Origin: a virus
Length of the DNA: 26,814 nt
Reading direction: 5' to 3' (one strand)
Virus record (IMG/VR): IMGVR_UViG_3300035670_001082
Location: 1 to 26,814 of that record
Of the stretch, positions 1 to 9,197 are shown piece by piece. The position numbers and the translations under genes were made by a program. The stretch's first letter is position 1, and each line of letters opens with the position of its first letter. The notes beneath the pieces were generated by a model. The model was not told where the DNA came from. It did not search any database and saw nothing but the letters and a program-made list of their open reading frames with translations.

Positions 1-3000
1 ACGGGGTCAATCGGCGCGGCAGAGAAGGCTTATCAAAGCTTGTTCGAGTTGTCGCAAAAGACTGGTGTTGCGGTATCCGAAAGCGCCGGAGCTTTTGGGC
101 GCTTTGCCATTGCGGCGCGCGAAATTGGTGCGACCAATAATCAAGTTATAGAGCTTGTCCGCACGGTGCAGCAGGCCGGGATAATCGCGGGCACCACTAC
201 CCAAGAAACCGCATCTGCCACAATGCAGTTAGGCCAGGCGCTTGCATCAGGTCGTTTGCAAGGCGATGAACTCCGGTCAATCATGGAGAACATGCCGACG
301 CTTGGTGCGGCACTTGCGCGCGAATTGGGCGTAGGTGTTGGCGAACTTCGCAAGATGGGCGCCGAGGGCAAGCTAAGTGCTGATGTGGTTTTCCCGGCAT
401 TGTTGCGCGCCGGGCAGTCTATCAATGTCGAATTTGAGAAAATGCCGCTTACCATGGCGCGGTCATTCTCAATTCTTGGCGAGGCAATGACGCGCTTTGC
501 GGCGGACTTGGACCGCGCGCTTGGATTGTCTCAGGCGATTGCGCGGGCGGCACAAAACGCGGCGGCGGCGGTTAATGCGGGACGCGGTGCGCTTGGGCTT
601 GGCACTCCTTTGGAAATGGCAACATCCGGCTATGAAACAAGCCGTGAGCGCGTGACCAATATAGACCGGCAGATTGCCAATGCGGAAGCTGCGCTTGGTG
701 GTGCAATGCCGGGCGGAACTCGCGGCATTATGCGCCGCAATCTCGAAGCTTTAAGGCAAGAGCGTGAACTTGCCATCAAGGAACTCGAAAGGTTCATAGC
801 GCAGCGCAATCGCTTAGAGCGTGAAGCGCAAGAGGCGGGCGAGGCAGAGCAATACACCGCCGGGCAGCGCGCTATTCAATCGCAGCGGACCAGGGATCAG
901 GCGCGGCTAGAGGACCTTTACAAGGCGCTTGATAAGGACCGCACCATTCGCGCCGAACATGCCGAGCGTGTAAGGCAGATTGACGAATTGGCAGCGCGCG
1001 GCACGCTCAATCAAGAAGAAGCAACGCGCCTTCGCACCATTGCCGAACGCGAGCGCGATGAGGCCTTGGCGCGGCTTGTGGAACGCACCGATAAGGCGCG
1101 CGATGCGACCGAACGCTTGACGGATGCCGATCGCGACAATCAAAGGCTTGTGCAACAGGGCGTGTCATTGGCGGAAAATGCTGCCACTGAAAACGAGCGA
1201 TATGAGGCGCAGGTTCGCGCTTTGACGGCGGCTCTGAATGCCGGTCAAATATCTCAGGAACGCTATAACCGCGCGGTGTCGCAGTTAAGCCCTGCCATGC
1301 GTGAGGCGCGGCAGGCAGAAGAGCGCGCATTGCAGGAACGCGAGCGCCTTAACAAGCAGATTACTGATGACATAGTGCGCTATTCGGCGGATAGCTTTGC
1401 CACGCTTTGGAGCAACACCGGGCGCGGATTTGCAGGCCTGATGGAAAGCATGTTGCAGATGGTGCGCCGGACTTTCGCGCGCATCGCGGCAGAGGCGGTA
1501 ATCCGGCCAATCGTGACGCCTATCGTGTCCAGCTTCGTGACGCCTATCATGGGCGCGCTGGGCTTCGGCGGTGGCATGGCGCCGGGCGGGGCGAGTGCGG
1601 GCGGCGGCGGTATTGGCCCGGGTCAGATATTGCAGGCAGGCCAGGCCATTTCTGGTATGGCAGGCGGCGGCGGCGGGCTTATGAGCATGCTCGGGCTGGG
1701 CGGTGCTGGCGCGGGCATTGCCAGCTTTCTGGGGCAGCCTGTTTTTGGTGCGGCGGCGCAAGCTAGTGCAACAAATAGCGCCTTAGCGGCTATGCCAGGC
1801 GGCATGATGGGGCCTGCTACACCAGCCGCAGTAGGCATGCCCGGCATGACCCTCGGCGGCGCGCTTGGGGCTGGCGCGGCAGGCTTTGGCGCGGGTATGT
1901 TGACCGGATCAATCACGGGCAGCATTCGCGGCACCGCTGATCCTACGACTGGCAGCGCCATTGGTGCGGGTCTCGGCACGGCGGCAGGCTTTATGCTGAT
2001 CCCAGTTTTGGGGCCTGCTGGCCCTATCATCGGCGGCGCCATAGGCGGTGCAATCGGCGGCCTATTCGGACCAACCACGCGCGGCATGGCGTCCCGCGCG
2101 GGTGGCGATGTTTTTCTGGGCGTCAATGATGCCGGCCTGCTGAATATCACAAACGCCGCTGGCAAGCGGTGGGATCAGGCTGGCGCGACGGCGGCGGTGC
2201 AGCAGCAACTCGACGCCATCAATCAAGCAGCGGCAGCGCGCGGTCTGACCTTCGCCGCGCCTGGGCAGCACGCGGTCGGCTTTGGGCAGGCGTCCGCATC
2301 GCCGCGCGAATTGCAGCAGGCGGCGTTTATCGCGCAACTGCGCGGCGGCAGCGCAAACCAAATGACCGCCTTCGCCACGCTGGCAGGGCGGCAATCTTCC
2401 ACGCTGGAACAGGCCTTCCAGGCGGCGGATTTCGTCACGCAGATTTATGATCCGCTGACCCGCGCGGCGGAACAAACCAGCGCCTTCACGGCGGCGATGG
2501 AAGCCCTGACCAAGGCTTACGATGACGCCATAACCAAGGCGCGCGACTTGGGCCTGTCTGAGGCTGATCTCGCCGCGCAGCGGGCAGACCGCATCGCCAG
2601 GCTGGAAGCGGACCGCGCGCGTGATCTGGACATCATAGACCGCACCATTGCATCGCGGCGGATGATTGCCGCAGGCGATACGCGCGGCGCGGGCCTGACG
2701 CAGTTTGACCTTCGGGCGGAAGCGGAATTGCGCGCCTTTGGGGACCAGCTTTTCGCGCTTGGGTTTGAGCGCACCGGCGATGAATACCGCCGCCGCGTGG
2801 TGGAATTGGAACAGGTTATCGCCGATGAACGGCTGGCCGTGATGCGCCAGTTTGACAATCAAATGCGCGGCATTACGCAAGGCTTGCTGGAGAGCCTGAC
2901 GCTTGGCGATTTGGGCGGCCTGCCTTTGGAAGCGCGCTACGGCGCCGCGCTGGCAAGCCTATCGGCGGCGCAACAGCCTTTGCTGGACGGCGCGACGCCA

Positions 3001-3309
3001 GAAGAATTGGCTGAATTTGCCCGCGTGGCACAGATTGCGCTGCCCGTCGCGCGGGAGTTCCTCGGCATATCCGGCAGCTTTGCGGAATTGGTTGCCGATG
3101 TTTCCCGCACGCTCCGCACCGCCGCGCCCGGCAGTGACCCGGCCAATCTTGGGGCGCTGCTGGAAGCCCAGGTGGCGGGTGCGGATCGGCTGGAATTGGC
3201 CGTAATCGGCACCGGCCAGGCGCAAACGCAAGTCTTGAATAGCCTGCTGACGGAACTGCGGCGATTGACAGCGCAGAATGAAGCGCTGTTGGCGCGCGCC
3301 ACTGTGTAA
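1..3309 (+). CDS. Tail tape measure protein (5'-partial)
   Basis: The frame is open from base 1, so the gene starts before the window; a TTG at 40 is only an internal codon. About 1,102 residues are visible. Tape measure proteins set tail length and occupy the tail lumen. The first ~165 residues resemble the conserved 'tape measure domain', with phrases such as LRSIMENMP and FPALLRAG followed by MPLTMARSF. Residues ~210-470 are charged and helical, consistent with coiled coil. Residues ~520-690 are extremely Gly/Ala-rich, with glycine-zipper hydrophobic stretches (encoded about 1860-2080) typical of the membrane-active part of tape measures. The C-terminal third is helical again. The next gene follows after 11 bases. 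Basis: visible composition and domain resemblance; family assignment from known tape measures. Confidence 0.9.
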   Translation, partial: TGSIGAAEKAYQSLFELSQKTGVAVSESAGAFGRFAIAAREIGATNNQVIELVRTVQQAGIIAGTTTQETASATMQLGQALASGRLQGDELRSIMENMPTLGAALARELGVGVGELRKMGAEGKLSADVVFPALLRAGQSINVEFEKMPLTMARSFSILGEAMTRFAADLDRALGLSQAIARAAQNAAAAVNAGRGALGLGTPLEMATSGYETSRERVTNIDRQIANAEAALGGAMPGGTRGIMRRNLEALRQERELAIKELERFIAQRNRLEREAQEAGEAEQYTAGQRAIQSQRTRDQARLEDLYKALDKDRTIRAEHAERVRQIDELAARGTLNQEEATRLRTIAERERDEALARLVERTDKARDATERLTDADRDNQRLVQQGVSLAENAATENERYEAQVRALTAALNAGQISQERYNRAVSQLSPAMREARQAEERALQERERLNKQITDDIVRYSADSFATLWSNTGRGFAGLMESMLQMVRRTFARIAAEAVIRPIVTPIVSSFVTPIMGALGFGGGMAPGGASAGGGGIGPGQILQAGQAISGMAGGGGGLMSMLGLGGAGAGIASFLGQPVFGAAAQASATNSALAAMPGGMMGPATPAAVGMPGMTLGGALGAGAAGFGAGMLTGSITGSIRGTADPTTGSAIGAGLGTAAGFMLIPVLGPAGPIIGGAIGGAIGGLFGPTTRGMASRAGGDVFLGVNDAGLLNITNAAGKRWDQAGATAAVQQQLDAINQAAAARGLTFAAPGQHAVGFGQASASPRELQQAAFIAQLRGGSANQMTAFATLAGRQSSTLEQAFQAADFVTQIYDPLTRAAEQTSAFTAAMEALTKAYDDAITKARDLGLSEADLAAQRADRIARLEADRARDLDIIDRTIASRRMIAAGDTRGAGLTQFDLRAEAELRAFGDQLFALGFERTGDEYRRRVVELEQVIADERLAVMRQFDNQMRGITQGLLESLTLGDLGGLPLEARYGAALASLSAAQQPLLDGATPEELAEFARVAQIALPVAREFLGISGSFAELVADVSRTLRTAAPGSDPANLGALLEAQVAGADRLELAVIGTGQAQTQVLNSLLTELRRLTAQNEALLARATV

Positions 3310-3320
3310 GGACGGAACCC

Positions 3321-4817
3321 ATGCCCCTAGCCGCTTACCGCGCGAAACAATCTACTGATACAACTGGCACCGGCACCATTGTGCTGAATGCCGCGGCTTC
3401 CAATGCACAGAGCTTTGCCGCTGCCTTCGGCGCATCATCGCGGCGCGTCATGTATGGCATAGGCTGGTCTACCGGCTATGAGATTGGCCTCGGCGATTTC
3501 AACGGCGGATCACCAGGCAGTTTGACGCGCGCGACGGTGTTGCGTTCTTCGAACGCGAACGCGCTTGTCTCGCTTCCGGCAGGCACCAAAGATGTCTTCG
3601 CCGTGTTCGAACCTGCCGCGCGGGAGGTTGTGTCATTCTCCGCGACCGCCACGCTGGCCCTTGCTGACCTTGGCAATGCGGCGATTTTCACCGGCGCCAG
3701 CGCTGCAACGCTTAATCTGCCCGCGATTGCGACGGCGCCGATTGGTGCGGGCTGGCTTGTGCTGAATACCGGCACGGCGGCACTGACCATTGATCCGAAC
3801 GGCGCCGAACTGATCAACGGCGCAGCGACTTTGGTATTGCAGCCGGCGCAATCTGCCCAGGTGTTGCGTGAATCCAGCGCATGGCGCGCGGCGGTGATGA
3901 TGGGGCCGAACGTCACCGGCAATTTAACCGTGAGCGGAGAAGTTCAATCCACCGGCCCGATACGGATGCAGGCGGGGACTGCGCTGCTGCCTGCCATTAC
4001 GCCAAGCGGCGATCCTGATACTGGCCTTTACGCGCCCGGCGCGAATATCTTGGCGGTGTCGCTTGGTGGTGTGGAGGTCGCGCGGTGGGAAGGCGGGCGG
4101 TATCAAATCGCCGGATCGGATGGCGCCACCTTGCAGCGCGTGGCTGGCGCGTCTTATGCGCTGCGCCTGCAATCCCTGGCCGCCACTGGCATGAATGTGG
4201 AGGCGGTGAACCCGACTGAGGCGAGTTTTCAGCCTTTGCTTTTGGGTGGTTCTACCGTCACGCTTCGCACCAGCGGCACCACGCGCGTCTCGGTGCCAGC
4301 TTCTGGGGCGGTGAATGTTGTCGGGCCTTTGGCGATTGACGGTAAGAATGTCGGTATTCAGCAAGGCACGGAGCAGGCGACCACAAGCGGAACTCAAATT
4401 GATTTCACCAGCATTCCGGCTGGCGTGCGGCGGGTGTCGTTTCTGCTTAATGCGGTTTCGGCGGCGGGCAGTCAGAAATCTTTACGCCTTCGGATTGGCC
4501 CATCAGGTGGTGTCGAGACATCGGGATATTTGTCGGGATCGCAGGCCACTAGTAATGGTACAGCTGTTACAGATTCTTTCGAACTGACTTGGGGGCCGGA
4601 TTGGGCGGATAGCCAAGGTTGTGGCATTGTCATTCTGCAACGCGACACAGCCAGCGGCTGGTTTTTGACATCGGCGCTGCACAATCCTGGCACGCCGAGA
4701 ATTCATTTCGGCGCAGGCCGCAAGGTGATCACTGGCGACCTTTCGCGCGCGCGCTTCTATTGGGCAGACAATACCGCCTTTGATGGCGGCGCCATCACCC
4801 CGACATGGGAGTTCTGA
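3321..4817 (+). CDS. Tail fibre / receptor-binding-type protein
   Basis: A 498-residue protein. ATG at 3321 is preceded by AAGGACGG, a good ribosome site. The N-terminal ~190 residues match a module common in tail proteins of alphaproteobacterial phages (MPLAAYRAKQST..., then GYEIGLGDFNGG and LPAGTKDVFAVFEPAAREV). The middle holds the fibre repeat phrase PSGDPDTGLYAPGANILAVS (~residues 229-248), which is seen in many phage fibres. The C-terminal ~150 residues (from GTQIDFTSIPAGVRRVSF) resemble a widespread fibre-tip domain ending near FDGGAITPTWEF. A distal adsorption role at the tail tip is inferred from order (tape measure, fibre, small proteins, tail-tip proteins) and these modules. The receptor cannot be read from sequence. 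Confidence 0.8.
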   Translation: MPLAAYRAKQSTDTTGTGTIVLNAAASNAQSFAAAFGASSRRVMYGIGWSTGYEIGLGDFNGGSPGSLTRATVLRSSNANALVSLPAGTKDVFAVFEPAAREVVSFSATATLALADLGNAAIFTGASAATLNLPAIATAPIGAGWLVLNTGTAALTIDPNGAELINGAATLVLQPAQSAQVLRESSAWRAAVMMGPNVTGNLTVSGEVQSTGPIRMQAGTALLPAITPSGDPDTGLYAPGANILAVSLGGVEVARWEGGRYQIAGSDGATLQRVAGASYALRLQSLAATGMNVEAVNPTEASFQPLLLGGSTVTLRTSGTTRVSVPASGAVNVVGPLAIDGKNVGIQQGTEQATTSGTQIDFTSIPAGVRRVSFLLNAVSAAGSQKSLRLRIGPSGGVETSGYLSGSQATSNGTAVTDSFELTWGPDWADSQGCGIVILQRDTASGWFLTSALHNPGTPRIHFGAGRKVITGDLSRARFYWADNTAFDGGAITPTWEF

Positions 4818-4819
4818 TC

Positions 4820-5179
4820 ATGACCCCGACACGCATCGAAGTGAATGTCCTTACCGGCGAATCAATCGAAGTGGAATTGACGCCAGAGGAAATCGCGGCG
4901 CTGCCACCGCCGGAAGCGCCAGCCATCCCGCAAGAGGTGACCAATTTCCAGGCGCGCGCCCTGCTGATGAATATGCCGGGCAGCGCGCCGGGCCGCAGCC
5001 TGTTTCAAGACGTGAATGACACGCTTGAAGCAATGGGCGGCGTGGAATGGCAGGCATGGGAATATACCACGATTTTTCCGCGTCATTCTGCCTTAATCGC
5101 GGCGATTGCCATGCAACTCAATCTTACCGAAGCGCAGCTTGACCAGATGTTCATCGCGGCGGCGGCGATTAGCGTTTAA
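4820..5179 (+). CDS. Small protein downstream of tail fibre, possible fibre assembly factor
   Basis: A 119-residue acidic protein. I chose ATG 4820 over ATG 4805 because GGGAG at 4807-4811 is well spaced for 4820, and 4820 starts two bases after the fibre stop. The N-terminus (TPTRIEVNVLTGESIEVELT, then PEEIAALPPP) looks like the short beta/Pro segments of tail-fibre-associated small proteins. The C-terminal half is helical. Position directly behind a fibre gene is where assembly chaperones often sit, so that role is possible but not shown. The stop TAA overlaps the ATG of the next gene (TAATG). Confidence 0.7.
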   Translation: MTPTRIEVNVLTGESIEVELTPEEIAALPPPEAPAIPQEVTNFQARALLMNMPGSAPGRSLFQDVNDTLEAMGGVEWQAWEYTTIFPRHSALIAAIAMQLNLTEAQLDQMFIAAAAISV

Positions 5180-5574
5180 TGAAAACGCTCCGCCTGATCC
5201 TGGCCGAACTCAATACGCCATCGGCGCAGCGTGATCAGTGGTTTCTATGGTGCGCGGCGCAGATGGCCCATGCCCTGATCGGCGCGGCCTTGGCCGGCGC
5301 CTGCATGTTTTGGCTTTCGCCAGCCGTGGCCTTTGCGGCGGCGGCGCTTGGCTATGCGGCGGTGAAAGAAGTGCCTGATTTCTGCCGCGCGCCTTCATGG
5401 GCCACGGCGCGCGATTGCGTGCAAGACGCGCTTTTTGTCACCGCTGGCGCTGCCTTGGCAGTAGCCATCGCGGGCGGTCACGCTGCCTTGTTTGCGGTGT
5501 CAGTAGCAGGCGGCGCGGCAGGGCTTTTCTGGGGTGCGGCGGTGCGGCTGAAAGGGGCGGGCGATGTTCGGTGA
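5179..5574 (+). CDS. Small multi-pass membrane protein of unknown function
   Basis: 131 residues. ATG 5179 overlaps the upstream stop (TAATG). After a short N-terminal segment, residues ~25-60 are Ala/Gly/Phe-rich and strongly hydrophobic (HALIGAALAGACMFWLS, then AVAFAAAALGYAAV). A central polar segment contains DFCRAP and DCVQDALF. Residues ~90-122 are again hydrophobic. Three to four membrane spans are likely. It ends with the basic segment RLKGAGDVR. It lies among tail genes but is not obviously structural; a holin-like or superinfection-type membrane role is possible but unproven. The true lysis genes appear to be at 10691-11565. Confidence 0.7.
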   Translation: MKTLRLILAELNTPSAQRDQWFLWCAAQMAHALIGAALAGACMFWLSPAVAFAAAALGYAAVKEVPDFCRAPSWATARDCVQDALFVTAGAALAVAIAGGHAALFAVSVAGGAAGLFWGAAVRLKGAGDVR

Positions 5575-5722
5575 TGACGCGCCAGCCATGGACGCGCCTG
5601 CCATGTTGGCAGAAAGCCTGTCCAACGCGGGACTTGCCTTTCGCCCGGTGCTAACCATCGGGGATCAGCCGCGCGCCGTGATCCTGGCGCTGGAAATTCA
5701 GGTCAAGGCGGTGGCGGCATGA
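5564..5722 (+). CDS. Small hypothetical protein (52 aa)
   Basis: ATG 5564 to TGA 5722. It overlaps the upstream gene by 11 bases and the downstream gene by 4 (ATGA at 5719). The product begins MFGDDAPAMDAPAMLAESLS and ends IQVKAVAA. The coding chain would otherwise have a ~145-base hole here, and both junctions are of the coupled type used throughout this genome, which supports a real gene. AAGGGGCGGGCG upstream supplies a purine-rich ribosome site. No domain is recognised. Its place just before the tail-tip proteins suggests a small tail or assembly factor, by position only. Confidence 0.65.
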   Translation: MFGDDAPAMDAPAMLAESLSNAGLAFRPVLTIGDQPRAVILALEIQVKAVAA

Positions 5723-7278
5723 TCGCGCTTGACGCGCCGGGGATGCTGGCGCCGGCCTATCTGCCGGATGCCTTTGTCTCGCCCCAAAACATTACGGCGC
5801 TGCGCTTTGCCTCGGCGGGTTTTTACTCTGCCACCACTGACACGCCCGCGCTGGAGTTTTTCGAACCGCGCATCCTGGGCGATATTGAAATCGGGCAATC
5901 TGCCGCAGATGCGGTGGCAGTTGGCGGACGTGTGGCGCTTACCGTGTCTGAAATCGCGCTGGCAGATGCGGATGGCTTCGCCGCCGATCTGGCGCGCTAT
6001 GGCATTGCCGATGGCCGGCAGGCTTGGGTTTTTTCCATCCCCGTCAATGACGCAGGCGCCAGCGATTTCGGCACAAGCCTTGCCAGCGCCGCCGTGCCGT
6101 TTTCGGGCATTGTGCGGCAGGTGGACCGCACCGGCGCCTTTGCCGCGCGCTTGGCCCTGAATGACATCACAGAGCGCCTTTCCACCCCTTTGCAGCCCAC
6201 GCTTTACCAGGGCACCGGTGGCACGGAAGGCGGCACGGATTTGAAAGGCAAACCCAAGCCGGTGGCGCTTGGGCAGGTTTTCAATGTCGCGCCGGTGTTT
6301 CTGGGCAATGTGGACTTAGGCGCGAACAGCCTGCCGACCTATCAATCACATTGGCGACAGATTGCGGGCCATGACGCCATCCGCATCCGGGGCGTGGCGC
6401 AGACCATCATAACATCCGGCACGCCCACGGTGGGCCAAGCGCGCGACTATCCGGCGCAGGGCCTGTTTCAACTCGGCGCATCGCCGGATGGTGACGTTAC
6501 TGCCGATCTGCGCGGCGATGCCGTGCCGATCTACATAAACACGCTGCCCACCATCCTGCGCCGCATGTTGGAAAGCCTTGGCGGCGCGTATGCTGCCAGC
6601 GAGTTTGAAAGCACAGCCTGGGCATTTGCCGAGGTGGACTTGCCGGGCATTGTAGGCTTCTACCAGCCCGCCACGGCCATCAGCGCGCTATCGGCGGTAG
6701 AGGATATGCTGGCAGGCTCAGGCGCCATTTTGGCGGGCGGCAGGGCAGGGCGCTTGATCCTGGCTGATCCGCTGGCGACAGATGCGCCGCAATTCGATGT
6801 GGCCGCTGCCACCATCCTGGAATGTGAACCCCTGCCGCTTCCTGCCAGCCTTCGCCCCCTGCCGCGCGCGGTGGCGGTGCGGTGGGACCGGAACCATGCG
6901 CCGCTTTCCAATATCGCGGGCGCGGTATCGGCGGCGGATCGGCAAAGACTTTCGCAGGAAGGCAGCTTTGCGCGGGCGGAAAGCGCAGTGATCACATCGC
7001 AGGTGGCGCAGCAGCGCGACATCAGCTTTCGCGCCAGCTACGCGCTGGAAGCGGATGCGCTGGCGCGGGCAAACAAGTGGCGCGCGGTTTTGGAAGCCGG
7101 ACCGCGCATGGTGCGGGTGGTGACGGATCGTTACCTGGGTCAGATCGAGATCGGGCAGATTGGCCGCGTCACCTATCCCGCCTTTGGCCTGCAAAACGGC
7201 TTCATTGGTGTGGTGGTGGGCTGGCGCGAAAACCTGAGCGCGCGGCGCGTGGAAATCACACTTTGGGGGGCGGGCTGA
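5719..7278 (+). CDS. Tail-tip / baseplate-type phage tail protein
   Basis: 519 residues, with ATG 5719 inside the ATGA overlap with the previous gene. The N-terminal part has the pattern seen in alphaproteobacterial phage tail proteins (QNITALRFASAGFYSATTDTP, then FEPRILGDIEIGQSAADAV and LADADGFAADLARYGIADGR). The C-terminal part (about residues 380-519) has the helical/beta arrangement that ends in VTDRYLGQIEIGQIGRVTYP and VVVGWRENLSARRVEITLWG, resembling distal-tail or hub components. I infer a structural tail-tip role from these patterns and from the neighbouring tail genes. It is joined to the next gene by TGATG. No enzymatic motif was seen. Confidence 0.75.
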   Translation: MIALDAPGMLAPAYLPDAFVSPQNITALRFASAGFYSATTDTPALEFFEPRILGDIEIGQSAADAVAVGGRVALTVSEIALADADGFAADLARYGIADGRQAWVFSIPVNDAGASDFGTSLASAAVPFSGIVRQVDRTGAFAARLALNDITERLSTPLQPTLYQGTGGTEGGTDLKGKPKPVALGQVFNVAPVFLGNVDLGANSLPTYQSHWRQIAGHDAIRIRGVAQTIITSGTPTVGQARDYPAQGLFQLGASPDGDVTADLRGDAVPIYINTLPTILRRMLESLGGAYAASEFESTAWAFAEVDLPGIVGFYQPATAISALSAVEDMLAGSGAILAGGRAGRLILADPLATDAPQFDVAAATILECEPLPLPASLRPLPRAVAVRWDRNHAPLSNIAGAVSAADRQRLSQEGSFARAESAVITSQVAQQRDISFRASYALEADALARANKWRAVLEAGPRMVRVVTDRYLGQIEIGQIGRVTYPAFGLQNGFIGVVVGWRENLSARRVEITLWGAG

Positions 7279-9197
7279 TGCCAGGCGCTTTTCTGTATGA
7301 TAACGCAATCGCAGCCGCGTCCTTGTCCAGTAATGAAGCCAATGTGCCGACCATGCCGCTGCAAAATCTGCAAGACGCGCAACCGCGCCGCCGCGCGCGG
7401 CTGAATGCTTCCAGCGCGACAATCTATGCCGATTTCAATGCGGAACGATCTGTGGATTGCGCTGCGCTGATTTCCACCACGCTTGGCGCAGGCGCCACGG
7501 TGCGGGCGCGCGTGGGGTCTCAGGAAGCGGTGGTGGAAGCCGTGCCGATGGTAGCGCTGGATTTCATGCAGGCGGTCCCTTCCAGCGTGGCGGGATGGTC
7601 CGCCGCGCGTGGCGGCGGCGGCGGCGTGGGTGAGGCGACGTATTTCGACGCCGATGGCCTGCTGAAAATCGCGACGGCGGGCGAATGGCGCATAGACCAC
7701 ATGCCGGGAACGGGCGAACGGCGCGGCCTGCTACTGGAACCGGGCCGCACCAATGCCGCGTTGCGGGCGCAAGATTTTACGCAGGCGGCATGGGTCAAGA
7801 CCAATATCACCGCCGCGCGTGACGTGGTTGACCTGCGCGGCCTTGCCAATAGCGCATCGCGGCTGACCGCCACGGCGAATAACGCGACCGCGCTGCAAAG
7901 CATCACGGCGGCGAGTGCCACGCGCGTCACGTCCTTTTATCTCAGGCGGATCACTGGCACCGGCACAGTGGAAATTACCCAAAACGGCGGCACGAATTGG
8001 ACGGCCGTGACGCTTTCCGGCGACTGGCAGCGGTTTGCCATTCCTTTCGCCACCATCACCAATCCACAGATTGGTATCCGCCTTGGCACCAGCGGCGATG
8101 TTATCGCGGTGGACGCTGCGCAATGTGAAATCGGCACATTCCCGACCAGTCCAATATTGACGGAAGGCGCCGCGCTCACGCGTCAGGCTGATGGCGGAAC
8201 GCTTTCTATCGCGGTGCCGGACAACTTTACACTGTTCACTGAATCGCGGCACGCGGTGTTCAACAATGATGCGGGTCTGAATTTTCCGAGTGTGTTTGCT
8301 GTAAAAAAACCAAGCGGCATTCTTGGAGATTTGGCCCATCGCGTTTATGGCGATAACGGATCGTTTGTCGCGGATTCTGTTGCAGTCGCTTCAGGTTCTG
8401 CAATTTTTGACTCCGCCGATATTGCAATATCCGCCGGCCAGATGCTTACTCAAGCCACCGCTTATGCTGCTAATGACATGGCTTATTCAGTGAACGGTGG
8501 CGCTGTCCAAACGGATACGTCTGGCGTGCTTCCTTTACTTTCTCAAATCCAGATAGGCCAAGGCGAGGCGGTCACACACCTTCGGCGTTTGAGGCTTTAC
8601 AGTAGGCGATTGTCAAACGCGCAGCTGGTGGCGCTGACCGGCACTGGTTCAACCCTTGTCGCCAGCCAGGTCACCGGCGATACCGGCACCATCGCGGCGG
8701 AAGCGGAAGCGGCAAACCAGGGCAATGTGATCCTGACACTGTCAGCGCCTGCGCTTGGGCGCATTCTTCGCATTGATATTGAAAACCCCACGGCGACCTT
8801 CACAGACATCGGCGTATTGGCGGCGGGACAGCTTTGGAAAACGGAGCGCAGCATCGCATACGGAATTGACGAGGGCCGGTTGATGCTAGACCGCCGCGAC
8901 AGAAACGCCTTTACGGGGGCAGAATTTCCGGTCCCGGCAGTGATCAATCCACGCTACGCGCGCTTTACGTTGCCGGTGCTTTCCGATAACGAGGTTCGCA
9001 CGCAACACCGGGAACTTGTGCGGCAGCTTGGCGCGGCGCGCGACGGGCTTGTGATCCCTGACATCGCCGATGGCCTTGCAGAGCGCAACCGCCGCGCTTT
9101 GTGGGGGGCATTAAACGAGCCGGGGACAAACGCTGGCACGATCATGGCGGCGTTTAATATCAATGAGCGAAGCTTCACAGTGACGGAGCGCGTGTAA
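7278..9197 (+). CDS. Tail protein with carbohydrate-binding-like and LamG-like segments
   Basis: 639 residues from ATG 7278 (TGATG coupling). The frame is open further upstream, but that part is a shadow of the preceding gene. The region around residues 150-315 has the RGLLLEPGRTNAALRAQDFT / AAWVKTN pattern common in phage carbohydrate-binding segments. Residues ~315-455 read like a concanavalin/LamG-type lectin fold, ending LRRLRLYSRRLSNAQLVALT. The DNA encoding that segment (about 8220-8620) is visibly less GC-rich than its flanks (43-50% in two 60-base lines I counted). The C-terminal ~180 residues (from about IAAEAEAANQGNVILTL) resume the high-GC style. A tail-tip, surface-binding protein is the best reading. 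Confidence 0.72.
   Translation: MPGAFLYDNAIAAASLSSNEANVPTMPLQNLQDAQPRRRARLNASSATIYADFNAERSVDCAALISTTLGAGATVRARVGSQEAVVEAVPMVALDFMQAVPSSVAGWSAARGGGGGVGEATYFDADGLLKIATAGEWRIDHMPGTGERRGLLLEPGRTNAALRAQDFTQAAWVKTNITAARDVVDLRGLANSASRLTATANNATALQSITAASATRVTSFYLRRITGTGTVEITQNGGTNWTAVTLSGDWQRFAIPFATITNPQIGIRLGTSGDVIAVDAAQCEIGTFPTSPILTEGAALTRQADGGTLSIAVPDNFTLFTESRHAVFNNDAGLNFPSVFAVKKPSGILGDLAHRVYGDNGSFVADSVAVASGSAIFDSADIAISAGQMLTQATAYAANDMAYSVNGGAVQTDTSGVLPLLSQIQIGQGEAVTHLRRLRLYSRRLSNAQLVALTGTGSTLVASQVTGDTGTIAAEAEAANQGNVILTLSAPALGRILRIDIENPTATFTDIGVLAAGQLWKTERSIAYGIDEGRLMLDRRDRNAFTGAEFPVPAVINPRYARFTLPVLSDNEVRTQHRELVRQLGAARDGLVIPDIADGLAERNRRALWGALNEPGTNAGTIMAAFNINERSFTVTERV

Noticed and set aside
1285-2880. 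Several long minus-strand ORFs opposite the tape measure gene
   Set aside because: High-GC shadow frames: Arg/Ala/Pro-rich, no ribosome sites, opposite a clear coding sequence.
5179-5574. A second holin
   Set aside because: Multi-pass membrane topology alone is not enough. The canonical holin-endolysin pair is at 10691-11565, so it is listed only as an unknown membrane protein.
6882-7277. N-terminal extension of the lectin-like tail protein
   Set aside because: It overlaps ~400 bases of the preceding tail gene in another frame and has shadow-like composition. ATG 7278 gives the standard TGATG coupling.
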